This document shows positions 7,701 to 14,751 of a stretch of 22,158 bases of DNA, one piece after another. The notes under the pieces are model-generated. The model made no database searches. It worked only from the letters and a program-made list of their open reading frames with translations, and had not been told where the DNA came from. Origin of the DNA: Candidatus Fermentithermobacillaceae bacterium UBA3907. Lineage in GTDB: Bacteria > Bacillota > Sulfobacillia > Fermentithermobacillales > Fermentithermobacillaceae. The DNA is taken from the NCBI GenBank assembly GCA_002391545.1, contig DGFF01000041.1, forward strand, positions 1,364-23,521. Direction: 5' to 3'. The translations under genes and the position numbers were made by a program. Every line of letters starts with the position of its first letter. The stretch's first letter is position 1.

Positions 7701-8138
7701 AGTTAGACATAAACACCCTTCTTCAAATTTGTCCCTAGGCATAATCTTTCGCATAAGCGCAACTGCAGGCATAACCACAATGGGGGCTGGATCGTCTTGA
7801 GATACTAAATTTGCCAAAACCGAAACCCTTGTGCATATGGGCTCTTTGTTATCTAGACGTTCAAAAGGCATTACCTCAGCAGCCGGGAACAAAAACACCC
7901 TCTCAGAACCTAGAAGATCGCAAAGTTCTTTGTACGATATTACCGCCTCTTCTGGCTTGGGGTGAATTAAGACCGCAGGTAAACTGGCATTATGATAAAT
8001 AGACGCACAGTAAAAGGTGCGAGCGTACTCTTGAGCGCCTGTGAAAAGCACTGGCGTTCGATTGCTCAAGATTGCATCGGTGGTTTTTGAAACGCTATTT
8101 GAGCCGCAAAACAAATCTAATAATCCGAAATGAGGCAT
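4767..8138 (-). CDS. mfd: Transcription-repair coupling factor Mfd
   Basis: This 1123-residue protein has full Mfd architecture. The UvrB-homology modules include RGGILDVFPP at 180-189. The RNA-polymerase-interaction (CarD-like) domain is at about 445-505 (LSVGDYVVHVNHGIGQFMGI). The SF2 translocase has Walker A GDVGYGKTE (598-606), DEEH (699-702), TATPIPRT (725-732) and the motif VI QLRGRVGR (868-875). A C-terminal TRCF domain runs from about 965. Mfd pushes RNA polymerase stalled at DNA lesions off the template and recruits UvrA. Its ATG overlaps the pth stop codon (TAATG, sharing one base), and GAGGAG lies 7 bases before the ATG, inside pth, which implies translational coupling. pth-mfd adjacency is conserved in Bacillota. 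spoVT, often downstream of mfd in spore formers, is missing: mazG follows directly. Confidence 0.98.
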   Translation of the reverse strand: MPHFGLLDLFCGSNSVSKTTDAILSNRTPVLFTGAQEYARTFYCASIYHNASLPAVLIHPKPEEAVISYKELCDLLGSERVFLFPAAEVMPFERLDNKEPICTRVSVLANLVSQDDPAPIVVMPAVALMRKIMPRDKFEEGCLCLTLGSMSDPENLVRTLVKFGYDRVYSVETKGEVSLRGGILDVFPPISEYPYRLEFFGDEIVSIRIFDPETQVSLEKIKQAYLVPALDVLAVDDGRNEGVTIFDYFKQPPLVLVDGIDSCLESLKEFEKIGTEIASARIIAGAMESEDASVYFPAAFIEPRLKDCSLCFAPFPRGYPGFNPKEIVEAETKIQVSFAGRWQDMVKEIQELLSDDMRVVLLVGNEERRTAVHRWLEKEEVPISIQDDILERPQPGIVTLAIATGESGFNCPSLDLCIFTENEVYGGQKVRRTKPKAKRATLDWQDLSVGDYVVHVNHGIGQFMGIKNKTVDNASRDYIHIKYAGNDALYIPVDQVHMIEKYVGPEGAKPRLQRLGSGEWQRIKTRVNKSIEQMAKDLLIVEAQRKSRQGYAYSPDTVWQKEFEDAFEYEDTEDQLVATAEIKEDMEKPYPMDRLLCGDVGYGKTEVAMRAAFKAVMESKQVAVLVPTTILAEQHYTTFTRRFADYPISVEVLSRFRTPAEQKKILNDLKLGAVDIVVGTHRLLSKDVKFKDLGLLIIDEEHRFGVADKERLKQMSVTCDVLTLTATPIPRTLNMAITGLRDVSIIETPPEGRFPVETYVIPYDPGLIAQAVRREMGRGGQVFYVHNRVQSISRVVHKLQTWVPEARIGVAHGQMREKELARTMRDFLLGRYDVLVSTTIIESGLDFPNVNTLIVEDSDKLGLAQLYQLRGRVGRSNRIAYAFFTYHESRVLTQEAEQRLAALRDFSSMGSGFKLAMRDLQIRGAGNLLGPEQHGFMELVGYDMYIRLLDEAVKNLKGETIKAPEQMSATVDIPCDAYFSQSYIADSKTRFAFYKRIAGAQDLDTINDIEVELEDRYGDLPKEARNLLDVARLKIMCALLGITYVSYYTGDFFSEKQRLSFRAEVPHLFPFDKIQSISREFPGSWFDGKFSTLNVILSSETADMALERALKIANVLLDHLSQK

Positions 8139-8767
8139 TACCTATTACCATACTCCTCAAGATCCAAACTACGATTGTAACGGTTCATCGCTTCATCCAA
8201 GCCCAGGACCAGGGAATCCAAGACTCCGCAGGCAGCAGTTTCTACGAGGAAAGACAGCAATTCCTGGTCATCAAAAGGACTCAACACATATTCAGCAGGA
8301 TCAATGCCTGGATCGGGTCTCCCTATACCAATTTTTAGCCTGGCAAAACTATAGTCACAAATAGCGTCAATAATAGATTGCACCCCTTTGTGTCCTCCTG
8401 AACTCCCATTATACCTAAAACGAATTTTGCCAAAGGGGAGATCCAAATCATCATGAACCACTAGCAAATCTTTGCACTCAATCGGGAACTCTTTAAGCAG
8501 CTCTGCTACTGCAATTCCACTCCTATTCATATACGTTTTAGGTTTAGCCAAAATAACTTCAATCAACTGACCCTCGAATTCTTGAGCAATTTTCTCCACA
8601 TAATAATCCCGAGGATCTATGCAGCCTACGGCTATGTCGTTGAAACCTTGTTCACAAAACTCGATGCCTAAACGCTCAGCCACTCGATCGACCACCATAA
8701 AGCCTACATTATGCTTGGTCAGCGCATACTTCTTCCCAGGATTTCCCAATCCCACTGCGCATTTCAT
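8138..8767 (-). CDS. pth: Peptidyl-tRNA hydrolase
   Basis: This protein of about 209 residues releases peptides from peptidyl-tRNA that has dropped off ribosomes. Family signatures are present: VGLGNPGKKYALTKHNVGF near the N-terminus with the catalytic His in TKHN, KPKTYMNRSG, HDDLDLPFGKIR and GSSGGHKG. I chose the ATG at 8767 over the GTG at 8779 because AGGTGA lies 8 bases before it and MKCAVGLGNPG fits the usual family start. Compared with typical Pth there is a loop insertion of roughly 15 residues (about CIDPRDYYVEKIAQEFEGQ) before the KPKTYMN strand. It lies between ctc and mfd as in Bacillus subtilis and overlaps the mfd start by one base. Confidence 0.96.
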   Translation of the reverse strand: MKCAVGLGNPGKKYALTKHNVGFMVVDRVAERLGIEFCEQGFNDIAVGCIDPRDYYVEKIAQEFEGQLIEVILAKPKTYMNRSGIAVAELLKEFPIECKDLLVVHDDLDLPFGKIRFRYNGSSGGHKGVQSIIDAICDYSFARLKIGIGRPDPGIDPAEYVLSPFDDQELLSFLVETAACGVLDSLVLGLDEAMNRYNRSLDLEEYGNR

Positions 8768-8800
8768 TTGAACTGTCACCTATTTTTCCGTAGATCCTAT

Positions 8801-9448
8801 CTATAATTCCTCGGGTTCGTCTACTTCCTCACCCTCTAGAATTTCAATTTCTAGTTCTTCTTCCTCTTCCTCTTCTTCTTCTAATACCATCCTCGGAACC
8901 GAGACCACAACCACTACTTCATCGGGTGGAGTCGTAATTTTTACACCTTCAGGAACTTCAATCTCGCCCACCAAGATCGTGTCACCAACCTGAAGGTCGG
9001 ATACGTCTATCACAAATTCATTAGGAATATCACCAGGTAGACATTCAACAGATATTTCTCTGACCAGCCGTTCCAATACCAATCCCTGTTCAGCCAGCTT
9101 TTCTTCTCCAACTACAATCACCGGAACTTCTACTTTGACCACATCAGTCATGGAAATCTTGTGAAGATCTATGTGAATTATATTCCCTGTAATTGGATCC
9201 CGATCTATGGCTTGCACCATTACACTGCCTTCTAGTCCTAAACCCTCAACCTTAATCTTGTGAACATGACCCATGCTCTGAGACAATATCTTCCTCATTT
9301 CTTTAGAATCGAGGGCTATGGGAACAGAGTCGATATCTTTACCGTAAAGAATCGCCGGAACCTGCCCATTTCTCCTAAGAGCTTTGGCCGCTCCTGTGCC
9401 CACTTCTCGCGTCCTCGCCAATATTACTTCCTGATCCAAAATCCTCAC
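8801..9448 (-). CDS. rplY: 50S ribosomal protein L25/general stress protein Ctc
   Basis: This 215-residue protein combines an N-terminal L25 5S-rRNA-binding domain (about 5-95: ARTREVGTGAAKALRRNGQV, PAILYGKD and onward) with the C-terminal TL5/CTC beta domain (about 100-190: EVPVIVVGEEKLAEQG, then LEVECLP-type strands and SDLQVGDTILVGEIEVPEGV). It ends in a very acidic tail with nine consecutive glutamates. It binds 5S rRNA in the large subunit; in Bacillus the gene (ctc) is stress-induced. The start is uncertain: GTG at 9448 has AGGGG almost touching it, whereas TTG at 9439 has GGGG 10 bases upstream, so the true protein may be three residues shorter. Placement between prs and pth is conserved. 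Confidence 0.93.
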   Translation of the reverse strand: MRILDQEVILARTREVGTGAAKALRRNGQVPAILYGKDIDSVPIALDSKEMRKILSQSMGHVHKIKVEGLGLEGSVMVQAIDRDPITGNIIHIDLHKISMTDVVKVEVPVIVVGEEKLAEQGLVLERLVREISVECLPGDIPNEFVIDVSDLQVGDTILVGEIEVPEGVKITTPPDEVVVVVSVPRMVLEEEEEEEEELEIEILEGEEVDEPEEL

Positions 9449-9483
9449 GCCCCTTTATATCGCTGTTAGCGTCAAAACCATTC

Positions 9484-10431
9484 TTACCTGAACATAGTCG
9501 AAATAGATCTGCCCTCGTGAATTCTGACTATTGCATCGCCAAACATTTCAGCTACAGAAATAACTCTTACTGCTTCTTTCATATCATCTGCAATAGGTAT
9601 GGTATCAGTTACTACTATTTCTCTCAAATCCGCATTCAGAAGAACGCTGGAAGCATTACCTGAAAACACCGGGTGCGTAGCGCAAGCCATTACAGATGCT
9701 GCGCCTTTTTCAATCAAAGCCGTAGCCGCTTGCACAATGCTCCCACCTGTATCAATTATGTCATCCAGAAGTATAGCATTTTTGCCTTCTACCATCCCAA
9801 CAATATTCATCACTTCGGCGACATTAGGTTCAGGACGCCTCTTATCGACAAAAGCAACAGGAGCCCCTAGTCTTTCAGCCATATCTCTTACTCGAGCAAT
9901 GCCGCCTGCATCAGGCGAGACCACCACCATGTCTTCCAGGTTCTGCATTATGAAATAGTCAGCAAGCAATGGTATTGCCGTAAGATGATCCACAGGAATA
10001 TCAAAAAACCCTTGAATTTGCCCTGCATGCAAGTCCATGGTCAACACTCTATCTACGCCAGCGGTAACGAGCAGATTCGCTACGAGTTTCGCTGTTATAG
10101 GTTCTCTTCCCCTAGTTTTTCGATCCTGCCGCGCATAGCCATAATGTGGTATCACCGCTGTGATCCTGCTCGCAGACGCCCGCCTCAGAGCATCTATAAT
10201 TATCAGCAGTTCCATAAGATTATCATTTACCGGATGGCACGTAGGTTGTACTACGAAGACGTCGCTGCCCCTTACATTTTCGTTGATTATCACCTTGATC
10301 TCACCGTTTGAAAATCTGCCGACCTCTATAGCCCCCTCAGGCACCCCCACATGTCGACAAATACTAGAAGCAAGCTCTTTATTGGCATTTCCTGAGAATA
10401 TTTTTAGATCCTGGCCGCTGTACCGAAACAA
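9484..10431 (-). CDS. prs: Ribose-phosphate pyrophosphokinase (PRPP synthetase)
   Basis: This 315-residue class I PRPP synthetase makes phosphoribosyl pyrophosphate from ribose 5-phosphate and ATP, for nucleotides, His, Trp and NAD. Family motifs include FSNGEIKVIINENVRGSDVF (about 41-60), the flexible loop RQDRKTRGREPITAK (about 100-114), DLHAGQIQGFFD, VVSPDAGG and the PRPP-binding loop ILLDDIIDTGGS near 218-229. It begins at a TTG: an in-frame TAA is the codon just before it, and AGGGGG lies 8 bases upstream, overlapping the glmU stop region. The glmU-prs-ctc-pth order is the classic one in Bacillota. Confidence 0.97.
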   Translation of the reverse strand: MFRYSGQDLKIFSGNANKELASSICRHVGVPEGAIEVGRFSNGEIKVIINENVRGSDVFVVQPTCHPVNDNLMELLIIIDALRRASASRITAVIPHYGYARQDRKTRGREPITAKLVANLLVTAGVDRVLTMDLHAGQIQGFFDIPVDHLTAIPLLADYFIMQNLEDMVVVSPDAGGIARVRDMAERLGAPVAFVDKRRPEPNVAEVMNIVGMVEGKNAILLDDIIDTGGSIVQAATALIEKGAASVMACATHPVFSGNASSVLLNADLREIVVTDTIPIADDMKEAVRVISVAEMFGDAIVRIHEGRSISTMFR

Positions 10432-10443
10432 TTAATTTACCCC

Positions 10444-11859
10444 CTACTCCTTTTGCTTTTTTCGCTTTGCCACCCAACCGTCCTTGTTTATCTGCCGCTC
10501 CCTAGCTATCGCCAAAGATTCATCGGGCACATCATGATTTACAGTTGATCCTGCCGCTATAAACGCATCTTTTCCTACCCGCAAAGGAGCGATTAGGTTG
10601 GCATTGCACCCTATAAATGCGCCTTCTTCGATTATAGTATGGTGCTTCTTAAAACCGTCATAGTTGACTGTGACAACTCCAGCACCTATGTTAACGTCAC
10701 TTCCAATGAAAGAATCTCCCAAATATGAATGATGATGCACCTTGGCCCCTGATTTTATTACACAGTTTTTTATCTCTGCAAAGTTTCCTATTGTAACGTG
10801 GGATTCAATAATACATTTCGGCCTTATATGCGAGTATGGCCCAATATTTACATTTTCGCCAATCTCTGAATCTTCCACTACTGAAAACTGGATGTTACAG
10901 TTTTTACCTATACAAGAATTGATAATGCAGCTAGACGGGCCTATGATACATCCTTCCCCTATTTCTGTATCACCACTTAAAATGGTGTTTGGTTCTATGA
11001 TGCTATCTTTTCCTACATTTACCCCATAGTCTACGTAGGTATTGCCAAGATCTCGTATTGAGACTCCACAAAGGCACAACCGCTCCAGAATTCTCTGCCT
11101 GACCTGTTCTTCAGCATAAGCAAGATCATGTCTATTGTTTACGCCGTGGACAGTTGAACTGTCATCCCACATAAAGGGAAACACTTTGAAGCCGTCGGCT
11201 ACTGCCATTTCTATGATGTCAGTTAAATAGAATTCGCCTTTTGCATTATCAGTGTTGAGGTTCGGAAGAAGTTTCGCCAGAAGTTCTCTTCTAACAAGGT
11301 ATATGCCGGCGTTTATCTCGCTTCGGCATTTCTTACCATCGGAAATATCGCTAGCTTCCACTATTTTAAACACGTTGCCTTGGCTATCCCTCACTACGCG
11401 GCCGTAAGATCCTGGATCATCTACTTCAGTAGTGATAAGCGATAGATCTGCATTTTCTCCTAAGTGCGCATCAATGAATTGTTGAAGCATCTGTCCAGTA
11501 ATAAGAGGGGTATCACCGCATAGTATCATTACATTTCCAGTTTCATCAGATATGTGTTCTAACGCACATAAAACGGCATGGCCTGTGCCAAGTTGCTCCT
11601 TCTGCCACGCAAACTCTATCCTGGGCTCTCCTTGGCATTGTGAGGCCCATTTCTCTTTTATGTGTCCGCTTATTTCCTCTCCCCTATGGCCTACTACAAC
11701 AACTAACTTGTCAGGCTTTGCCTCTAGAGCGGCGTCGAGAACATAGTCTATCATCGACCTACCACAGATAGGGAAAAGAACCTTGGGAGTATCAGATTTC
11801 ATTCGAGTGCCTTCACCCGCAGCCAATATAACCACATTTAGTATGGAATCGCCTGACAT
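10444..11859 (-). CDS. glmU: Bifunctional UDP-GlcNAc pyrophosphorylase / GlcN-1-P acetyltransferase
   Basis: This protein of about 471 residues makes UDP-N-acetylglucosamine, the entry point for peptidoglycan. The N-terminal uridylyltransferase has VVILAAGEGTRMKSDTPKVL and a CGDTPLI metal site. The C-terminal left-handed beta-helix acetyltransferase begins near residue 260 and shows hexapeptide repeats (IGENVNIGPYSHIRP, then VTIGNFAEIKN, VNIGAGVVTVNYDG, IGCNANLIAP). Residues equivalent to the acetyltransferase catalytic His are present in KVHHHSYLGD. Two ATGs are close together; the second (11859) has GGGGAG 6 bases upstream and was chosen, as the first (11865) abuts that site. The gene lies between the MobA-like gene and prs; spoVG, purR and yabJ, which precede glmU in Bacillus, are absent. 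Confidence 0.97.
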   Translation of the reverse strand: MSGDSILNVVILAAGEGTRMKSDTPKVLFPICGRSMIDYVLDAALEAKPDKLVVVVGHRGEEISGHIKEKWASQCQGEPRIEFAWQKEQLGTGHAVLCALEHISDETGNVMILCGDTPLITGQMLQQFIDAHLGENADLSLITTEVDDPGSYGRVVRDSQGNVFKIVEASDISDGKKCRSEINAGIYLVRRELLAKLLPNLNTDNAKGEFYLTDIIEMAVADGFKVFPFMWDDSSTVHGVNNRHDLAYAEEQVRQRILERLCLCGVSIRDLGNTYVDYGVNVGKDSIIEPNTILSGDTEIGEGCIIGPSSCIINSCIGKNCNIQFSVVEDSEIGENVNIGPYSHIRPKCIIESHVTIGNFAEIKNCVIKSGAKVHHHSYLGDSFIGSDVNIGAGVVTVNYDGFKKHHTIIEEGAFIGCNANLIAPLRVGKDAFIAAGSTVNHDVPDESLAIARERQINKDGWVAKRKKQKE

Positions 11860-11883
11860 ATCCATCTCCCCTGGCGTATTATA

Positions 11884-12630
11884 TCATTTGGACAGTACTG
11901 CCCTGACCAGTTCCAAGTCCTTAGGTTTATCTACATCAATACCTATTTCGGGCGGCGCCACGTATGCTTTGCACTTCATGCCGGTTATCTTGCCTACATG
12001 CTCCTCAATTTCTGGAAGTCCAGCTATCCCAAGAAGGACCTTCAAAGCAAAGCCCAGGCCAAAATACAAACCCATCTTCACTGGGGATTTACGATACCCA
12101 TAGAGGATATCAATTGTTTCCCATAGATTCTCGATACACCTTTCTTTAATGTAAAAAAGATTGCCCCCAGTATACTTGACTCCTTTGATCTTCACGTATG
12201 TTCGTTCAACACCTGGATATTTGCTAACGCAATCCTCTTCTGTAGACACTGGGTACACAAAATCTGCCCCTGAACTGATAGCTGCATCGAGAAAATCCTT
12301 CAGAATTTCCTCTGTCACAAGGGGAATGTCTGAACATACAACGAGAATGTGCTCGCTTTGGGTTTGAGATACCCCGATCTTTACGTTGGAAATCAGGTCT
12401 TCTCCAGGTTCTACAATTTTTATATTCTCATTCAAAAAATCTGATAGATGGTCTGCTGGACCCACCAAAATTATGTTTTGTATCTCTGGAACGTTCTTTA
12501 AAACTGAAAGAATGTAACTTAACATAGGCTTACCCAAGATATCGATATTAGCTTCAAACGCCTCATCGCTTTCTGTGGCCAGTCTCCCTGTATTGGGACT
12601 AGCAGCCAAAACTACAGCATCTATTTGCAA
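11884..12630 (-). CDS. MobA-like NTP-transferase domain protein of unknown substrate
   Basis: This 248-residue protein has the nucleotidyltransferase fold (Rossmann-like, GT-A): IDAVVLAASPNTGRLATESDEAFEA at the N-terminus, ILGKPMLSYILSVLK, IILVGPADHL, and a metal-type aspartate in LVVCSDIPLVTEEIL. The usual Gly-rich loop (LAGGxGTRM) is replaced by LAASPNTGRL, so the nucleotide-binding loop is divergent and the missing Gly/Arg residues leave its catalytic ability open. The C-terminal third has a hydrophobic stretch (MGLYFGLGFALKVLLGIAGL) and ends in GIDVDKPKDLELVRAVL, as in sugar- or CMP-type transferases. It sits between ispE and glmU, tightly packed on both sides. Similar uncharacterised proteins lie at this position in some clostridia (from memory). 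The start is TTG, with AGGGGG 9 bases upstream overlapping the ispE stop. Confidence 0.8.
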   Translation of the reverse strand: MQIDAVVLAASPNTGRLATESDEAFEANIDILGKPMLSYILSVLKNVPEIQNIILVGPADHLSDFLNENIKIVEPGEDLISNVKIGVSQTQSEHILVVCSDIPLVTEEILKDFLDAAISSGADFVYPVSTEEDCVSKYPGVERTYVKIKGVKYTGGNLFYIKERCIENLWETIDILYGYRKSPVKMGLYFGLGFALKVLLGIAGLPEIEEHVGKITGMKCKAYVAPPEIGIDVDKPKDLELVRAVLSK

Positions 12631-12636
12631 TCAAGA

Positions 12637-13560
12637 TTACCCCCTCGTTTTTAGAATTTTGACATCCACAATACCTATCTTATTAGGAACCAGTTCCAAA
12701 AACCTCTGCTTCACTGCCACGCCATGCTCAAACGAATCACAAATCCCATACACGGCCGATCCGCTACCCGTCATGCAAGCACCGTAAGCGCCTGCCAGAA
12801 CTAGAGCATCTTTGATCACACATATCTCAGGATAGAAGTTGCCAACAGGCATCTCAAAATCGTTGAAAACCGCTTCACCCAACATTTCAGGATTCCCTTG
12901 CGAAAATGCATCCAGGGCCTTATCTATTTTATACCTTTTTTCGCCATAGGTAACATGCGTCTTATAATCACACGAGGGGTTCAAAATATCCCATTGGTTG
13001 TAAGCCCATCTGGTACCAACTGACAATTGGGGAAAGACTGTAACCAACCAAAAAGGCCCCCCTTTTACCTCCTCAACCTTTTCCCCTCTGCCTCGGCACA
13101 ACGCAGCATTCCACAAAGATGGATTCGAGTTTGCTCCAAGGAAAAATGGTACGTCTGACCCGATCTCAGAAGCCATGTGAGTTAGATCGTCAATTGTTTT
13201 CCTCCCGCCACTGCATATTAGATCTCTCATGGCTAAGAGAACCGCTGCCGCGTCAGAACTGCCTCCTCCTAGGCCACTACCTACCGGAATACTTTTAGTT
13301 AAGCGAATCTCAAATCCATTTGTCCCATATGTTTCCTCGCCTATAAAGCGCTTAGCCGCCCTGTAAGCGAGATTGCAATCCTCGGGTACGTCCGGTAAGT
13401 CTGGGCAAATAACAGTGAGACCTTGGGAGGTTTCCTTTACTTCCACAACATCAAACAAATCAACGGCTACCATGAGCGTTTCTATCTCATGATAACCGTC
13501 TTGTCTTTTCCCAACGATACTTAGACCTAAATTTACCTTGGCAAAAGCGTTGTACTTCAC
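12637..13560 (-). CDS. ispE: 4-diphosphocytidyl-2-C-methyl-D-erythritol kinase
   Basis: This GHMP kinase of about 307 residues acts in the non-mevalonate (MEP) isoprenoid pathway. It shows the N-terminal NAFAKVNLGL, with the conserved Lys, followed by DGYHEIETLM, the ATP loop PVGSGLGGGSSDAAAVL at about 92-108, GSDVPFF with the catalytic-type Asp, and the third motif MTGSGSAVYG near the C-terminus. Two adjacent GTG codons (13563 and 13560) are possible starts; GGTGA is 4 and 7 bases before them respectively, so I prefer the second. Its length is slightly above the usual 280-300. Upstream lies a 337-base gene-free gap before veg; in Bacillus sspF sits there. Confidence 0.96.
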   Translation of the reverse strand: MKYNAFAKVNLGLSIVGKRQDGYHEIETLMVAVDLFDVVEVKETSQGLTVICPDLPDVPEDCNLAYRAAKRFIGEETYGTNGFEIRLTKSIPVGSGLGGGSSDAAAVLLAMRDLICSGGRKTIDDLTHMASEIGSDVPFFLGANSNPSLWNAALCRGRGEKVEEVKGGPFWLVTVFPQLSVGTRWAYNQWDILNPSCDYKTHVTYGEKRYKIDKALDAFSQGNPEMLGEAVFNDFEMPVGNFYPEICVIKDALVLAGAYGACMTGSGSAVYGICDSFEHGVAVKQRFLELVPNKIGIVDVKILKTRG

Positions 13561-13563
13561 CAC

Positions 13564-13900
13564 TTTATCACCGTCTGTTTCTTAGAGAAAACACTGATTT
13601 ATATGTACAACAATTTGCATTTTCTCGCATTGTCCATAATCCAAGTTATAGACGTTGTTCAGTCCAAAATCAAGTGTCTAAAGCGTCCGAGGAGCGAAAA
13701 TGCAGCGAAGCAGTTTTGTAGATGATTTGGACCTGTTGCTATTAATGTTTTTAGTAGAATCATTTTGAGGTTAATATATCACGTATTGCTTCTATTTACC
13801 CTTGAAGCACTGGGAAAAGCCCTGGAATTTTTCATCAAAGTTTAGTTTTCAAACATGCGAGGCCTCGACGTACATCAAGACAGTCTTCTGTCGCCCATAT
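13564..13900. other. Gene-free stretch between veg and ispE
   Basis: None of the six frames contains a convincing gene, and no small acid-soluble spore protein pattern is visible where sspF would be in Bacillus. It holds a short hairpin just after veg (GACAG-AAGA-CTGTC on the minus strand, around 13880), a perfect palindrome CGAGGCCTCG (about 13859-13868), a long imperfect inverted repeat (13660-13735), and AT-rich sequence near ispE that probably holds its promoter, although no clear -35/-10 pair could be assigned. Confidence 0.6.
13660..13735. repeat. Imperfect inverted repeat, possible structured RNA
   Basis: The left arm CAGTCCAAAATCAAGTGTCTA (13660-13680) can pair with the right arm TAGATGATTTGGACCTG (13719-13735): CAG/CTG, TCCAAA/TTTGGA, TCA/TGA and TCTA/TAGA blocks are separated by small bulges. 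The apical part of about 38 bases is GC-richer than its surroundings. It could be a structured leader of ispE, a small RNA or a decayed mobile repeat; no known family is recognised. Confidence 0.35.
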
Positions 13901-14167
13901 TCAGTTGTCTGCGGGCACGTCTTGGGCATCATCTCCGAACTTAATCTCAACCGAATCAGTTAGTACGTCTACGTAACTCCACGTCGCAGTGCGGCCGTAT
14001 TCATCATCTACCCTGACCGTAAAGATGCTTGGATACGTTCTTTCCAACACGCCCTCAGTTATTGAAATTCGTTTGCGACCTTCATTGGCCTTAACAGTAA
14101 TTCGTTCTCCAATATGGCTGTCGAGTACTGTTCGAATATACTCTACCGAGTTTTTTTGAATTGGCAA
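13901..14167 (-). CDS. veg: Veg-family protein
   Basis: This 88-residue protein is a clear relative of Bacillus subtilis Veg: IRTVLDSHIGERITVKANEG at about 11-30, then VLERTYPSIFTVRVDDEYGR and the conserved end TWSYVDVLTDSVEIKF. Veg is a small, very abundant protein that stimulates biofilm matrix gene expression in Bacillus; its molecular action is not established. The start is TTG at 14167 with GGGAGG 8 bases upstream; a nearby ATG is in another frame. It is 29 bases downstream of the ykuK-like gene and probably transcribed with it from the promoter at 14702-14730. yabG, which often precedes veg in spore formers, is absent, and a ykuK-like gene is there instead. Confidence 0.93.
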   Translation of the reverse strand: MPIQKNSVEYIRTVLDSHIGERITVKANEGRKRISITEGVLERTYPSIFTVRVDDEYGRTATWSYVDVLTDSVEIKFGDDAQDVPADN

Positions 14168-14196
14168 TCATTATCCCTCCCTTTTGCGTATCTCAC

Positions 14197-14667
14197 CTAC
14201 TTGCAATGCTTATCAGCTACTTGGGATGCTCCGTAAGCTTCCGGCTTGATTTTAGCCTCAAAACCACTCCCGACTATTTGAGAGACGAGATCCTTTATCA
14301 AAGTTTTCGTCTCACCGTTTCTGCCTACATCGAGATGGATCTCAATATTGAGATCGTTGTGATCAGTGTGGGATAGTTCGCCTGCGAGCTTGCTTGCAAC
14401 ATCCAAACTTAAGTAAGCTTCGTAAAAAATGCGTTGTTTCATGCTGGGCATCTTGTTGGCGTAGGAGCGAGTATAGTAATATCGTGCTCCTTTTCCAATG
14501 CGGTAAATCACAACTGCAGTCACAAAACACACTTGCTCTCTTGTCTGGGAATCGCTCCCGACTATCAACTTATACTGCGCTTCAGGGTTTTCTGAAACAA
14601 ATGCGAGGATATCATCGAACATGCTCGAGAAACTCATCGTCCCCTTCGTGGGGCTGATGAAGTACAA
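14197..14667 (-). CDS. RNase H-like YkuK family (DUF458) protein
   Basis: This protein of about 156 residues starts (M)YFISPTKGTMSFSSMFDDIL and continues YKLIVGSDSQTREQVCFVTA and VVIYRIGKGARYYYTRSY. It has an acidic IHLDVGRNGETKTLIKDLVS motif and a KPEAYGASQVADKHCK end; this matches the ribonuclease H-like YkuK/DUF458 family. The aspartates in GSDSQ, LDVG and the C-terminal ADKH are plausible metal ligands of an RNase H fold, but the biochemical function is unknown. The frame stays open to 14748, yet I chose TTG at 14667: AAGGGGG lies 7 bases before it, and the family starts at YFISPT. The longer version would also place the start upstream of the predicted promoter. Confidence 0.85.
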   Translation of the reverse strand: MYFISPTKGTMSFSSMFDDILAFVSENPEAQYKLIVGSDSQTREQVCFVTAVVIYRIGKGARYYYTRSYANKMPSMKQRIFYEAYLSLDVASKLAGELSHTDHNDLNIEIHLDVGRNGETKTLIKDLVSQIVGSGFEAKIKPEAYGASQVADKHCK

Positions 14668-14701
14668 GACAATTCCCCCTTCCACGCCTTCCACATAGGT
14701 A

Positions 14702-14730
14702 ATATTAACATTTTTCGGCCATTTAATCAA
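14702..14730 (-). promoter_or_regulatory. Predicted sigma-A promoter of ykuK-like gene and veg
   Basis: On the minus strand, -35 TTGATT (14725-14730) and -10 TAATAT (14702-14707) are separated by exactly 17 bases. It lies in the 84-base gap after rsmA and 35 bases before the chosen ykuK-like start, which supports that start. veg is strongly expressed in Bacillus, so a good promoter here is expected. Confidence 0.6.
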
Positions 14731-14751
14731 TTGTATAGTAAATTCCAATAA

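Noticed and set aside
8813..8882. GAA/TTC-rich low-complexity stretch as a microsatellite or CRISPR-like repeat
   Set aside because: It encodes the acidic Glu-rich tail of L25, which is common in this family.
9599..9958. Long antisense open frames opposite prs, mfd, holB and other genes
   Set aside because: They have the composition of shadows of the minus-strand genes, no ribosome binding sites and no recognisable domains.
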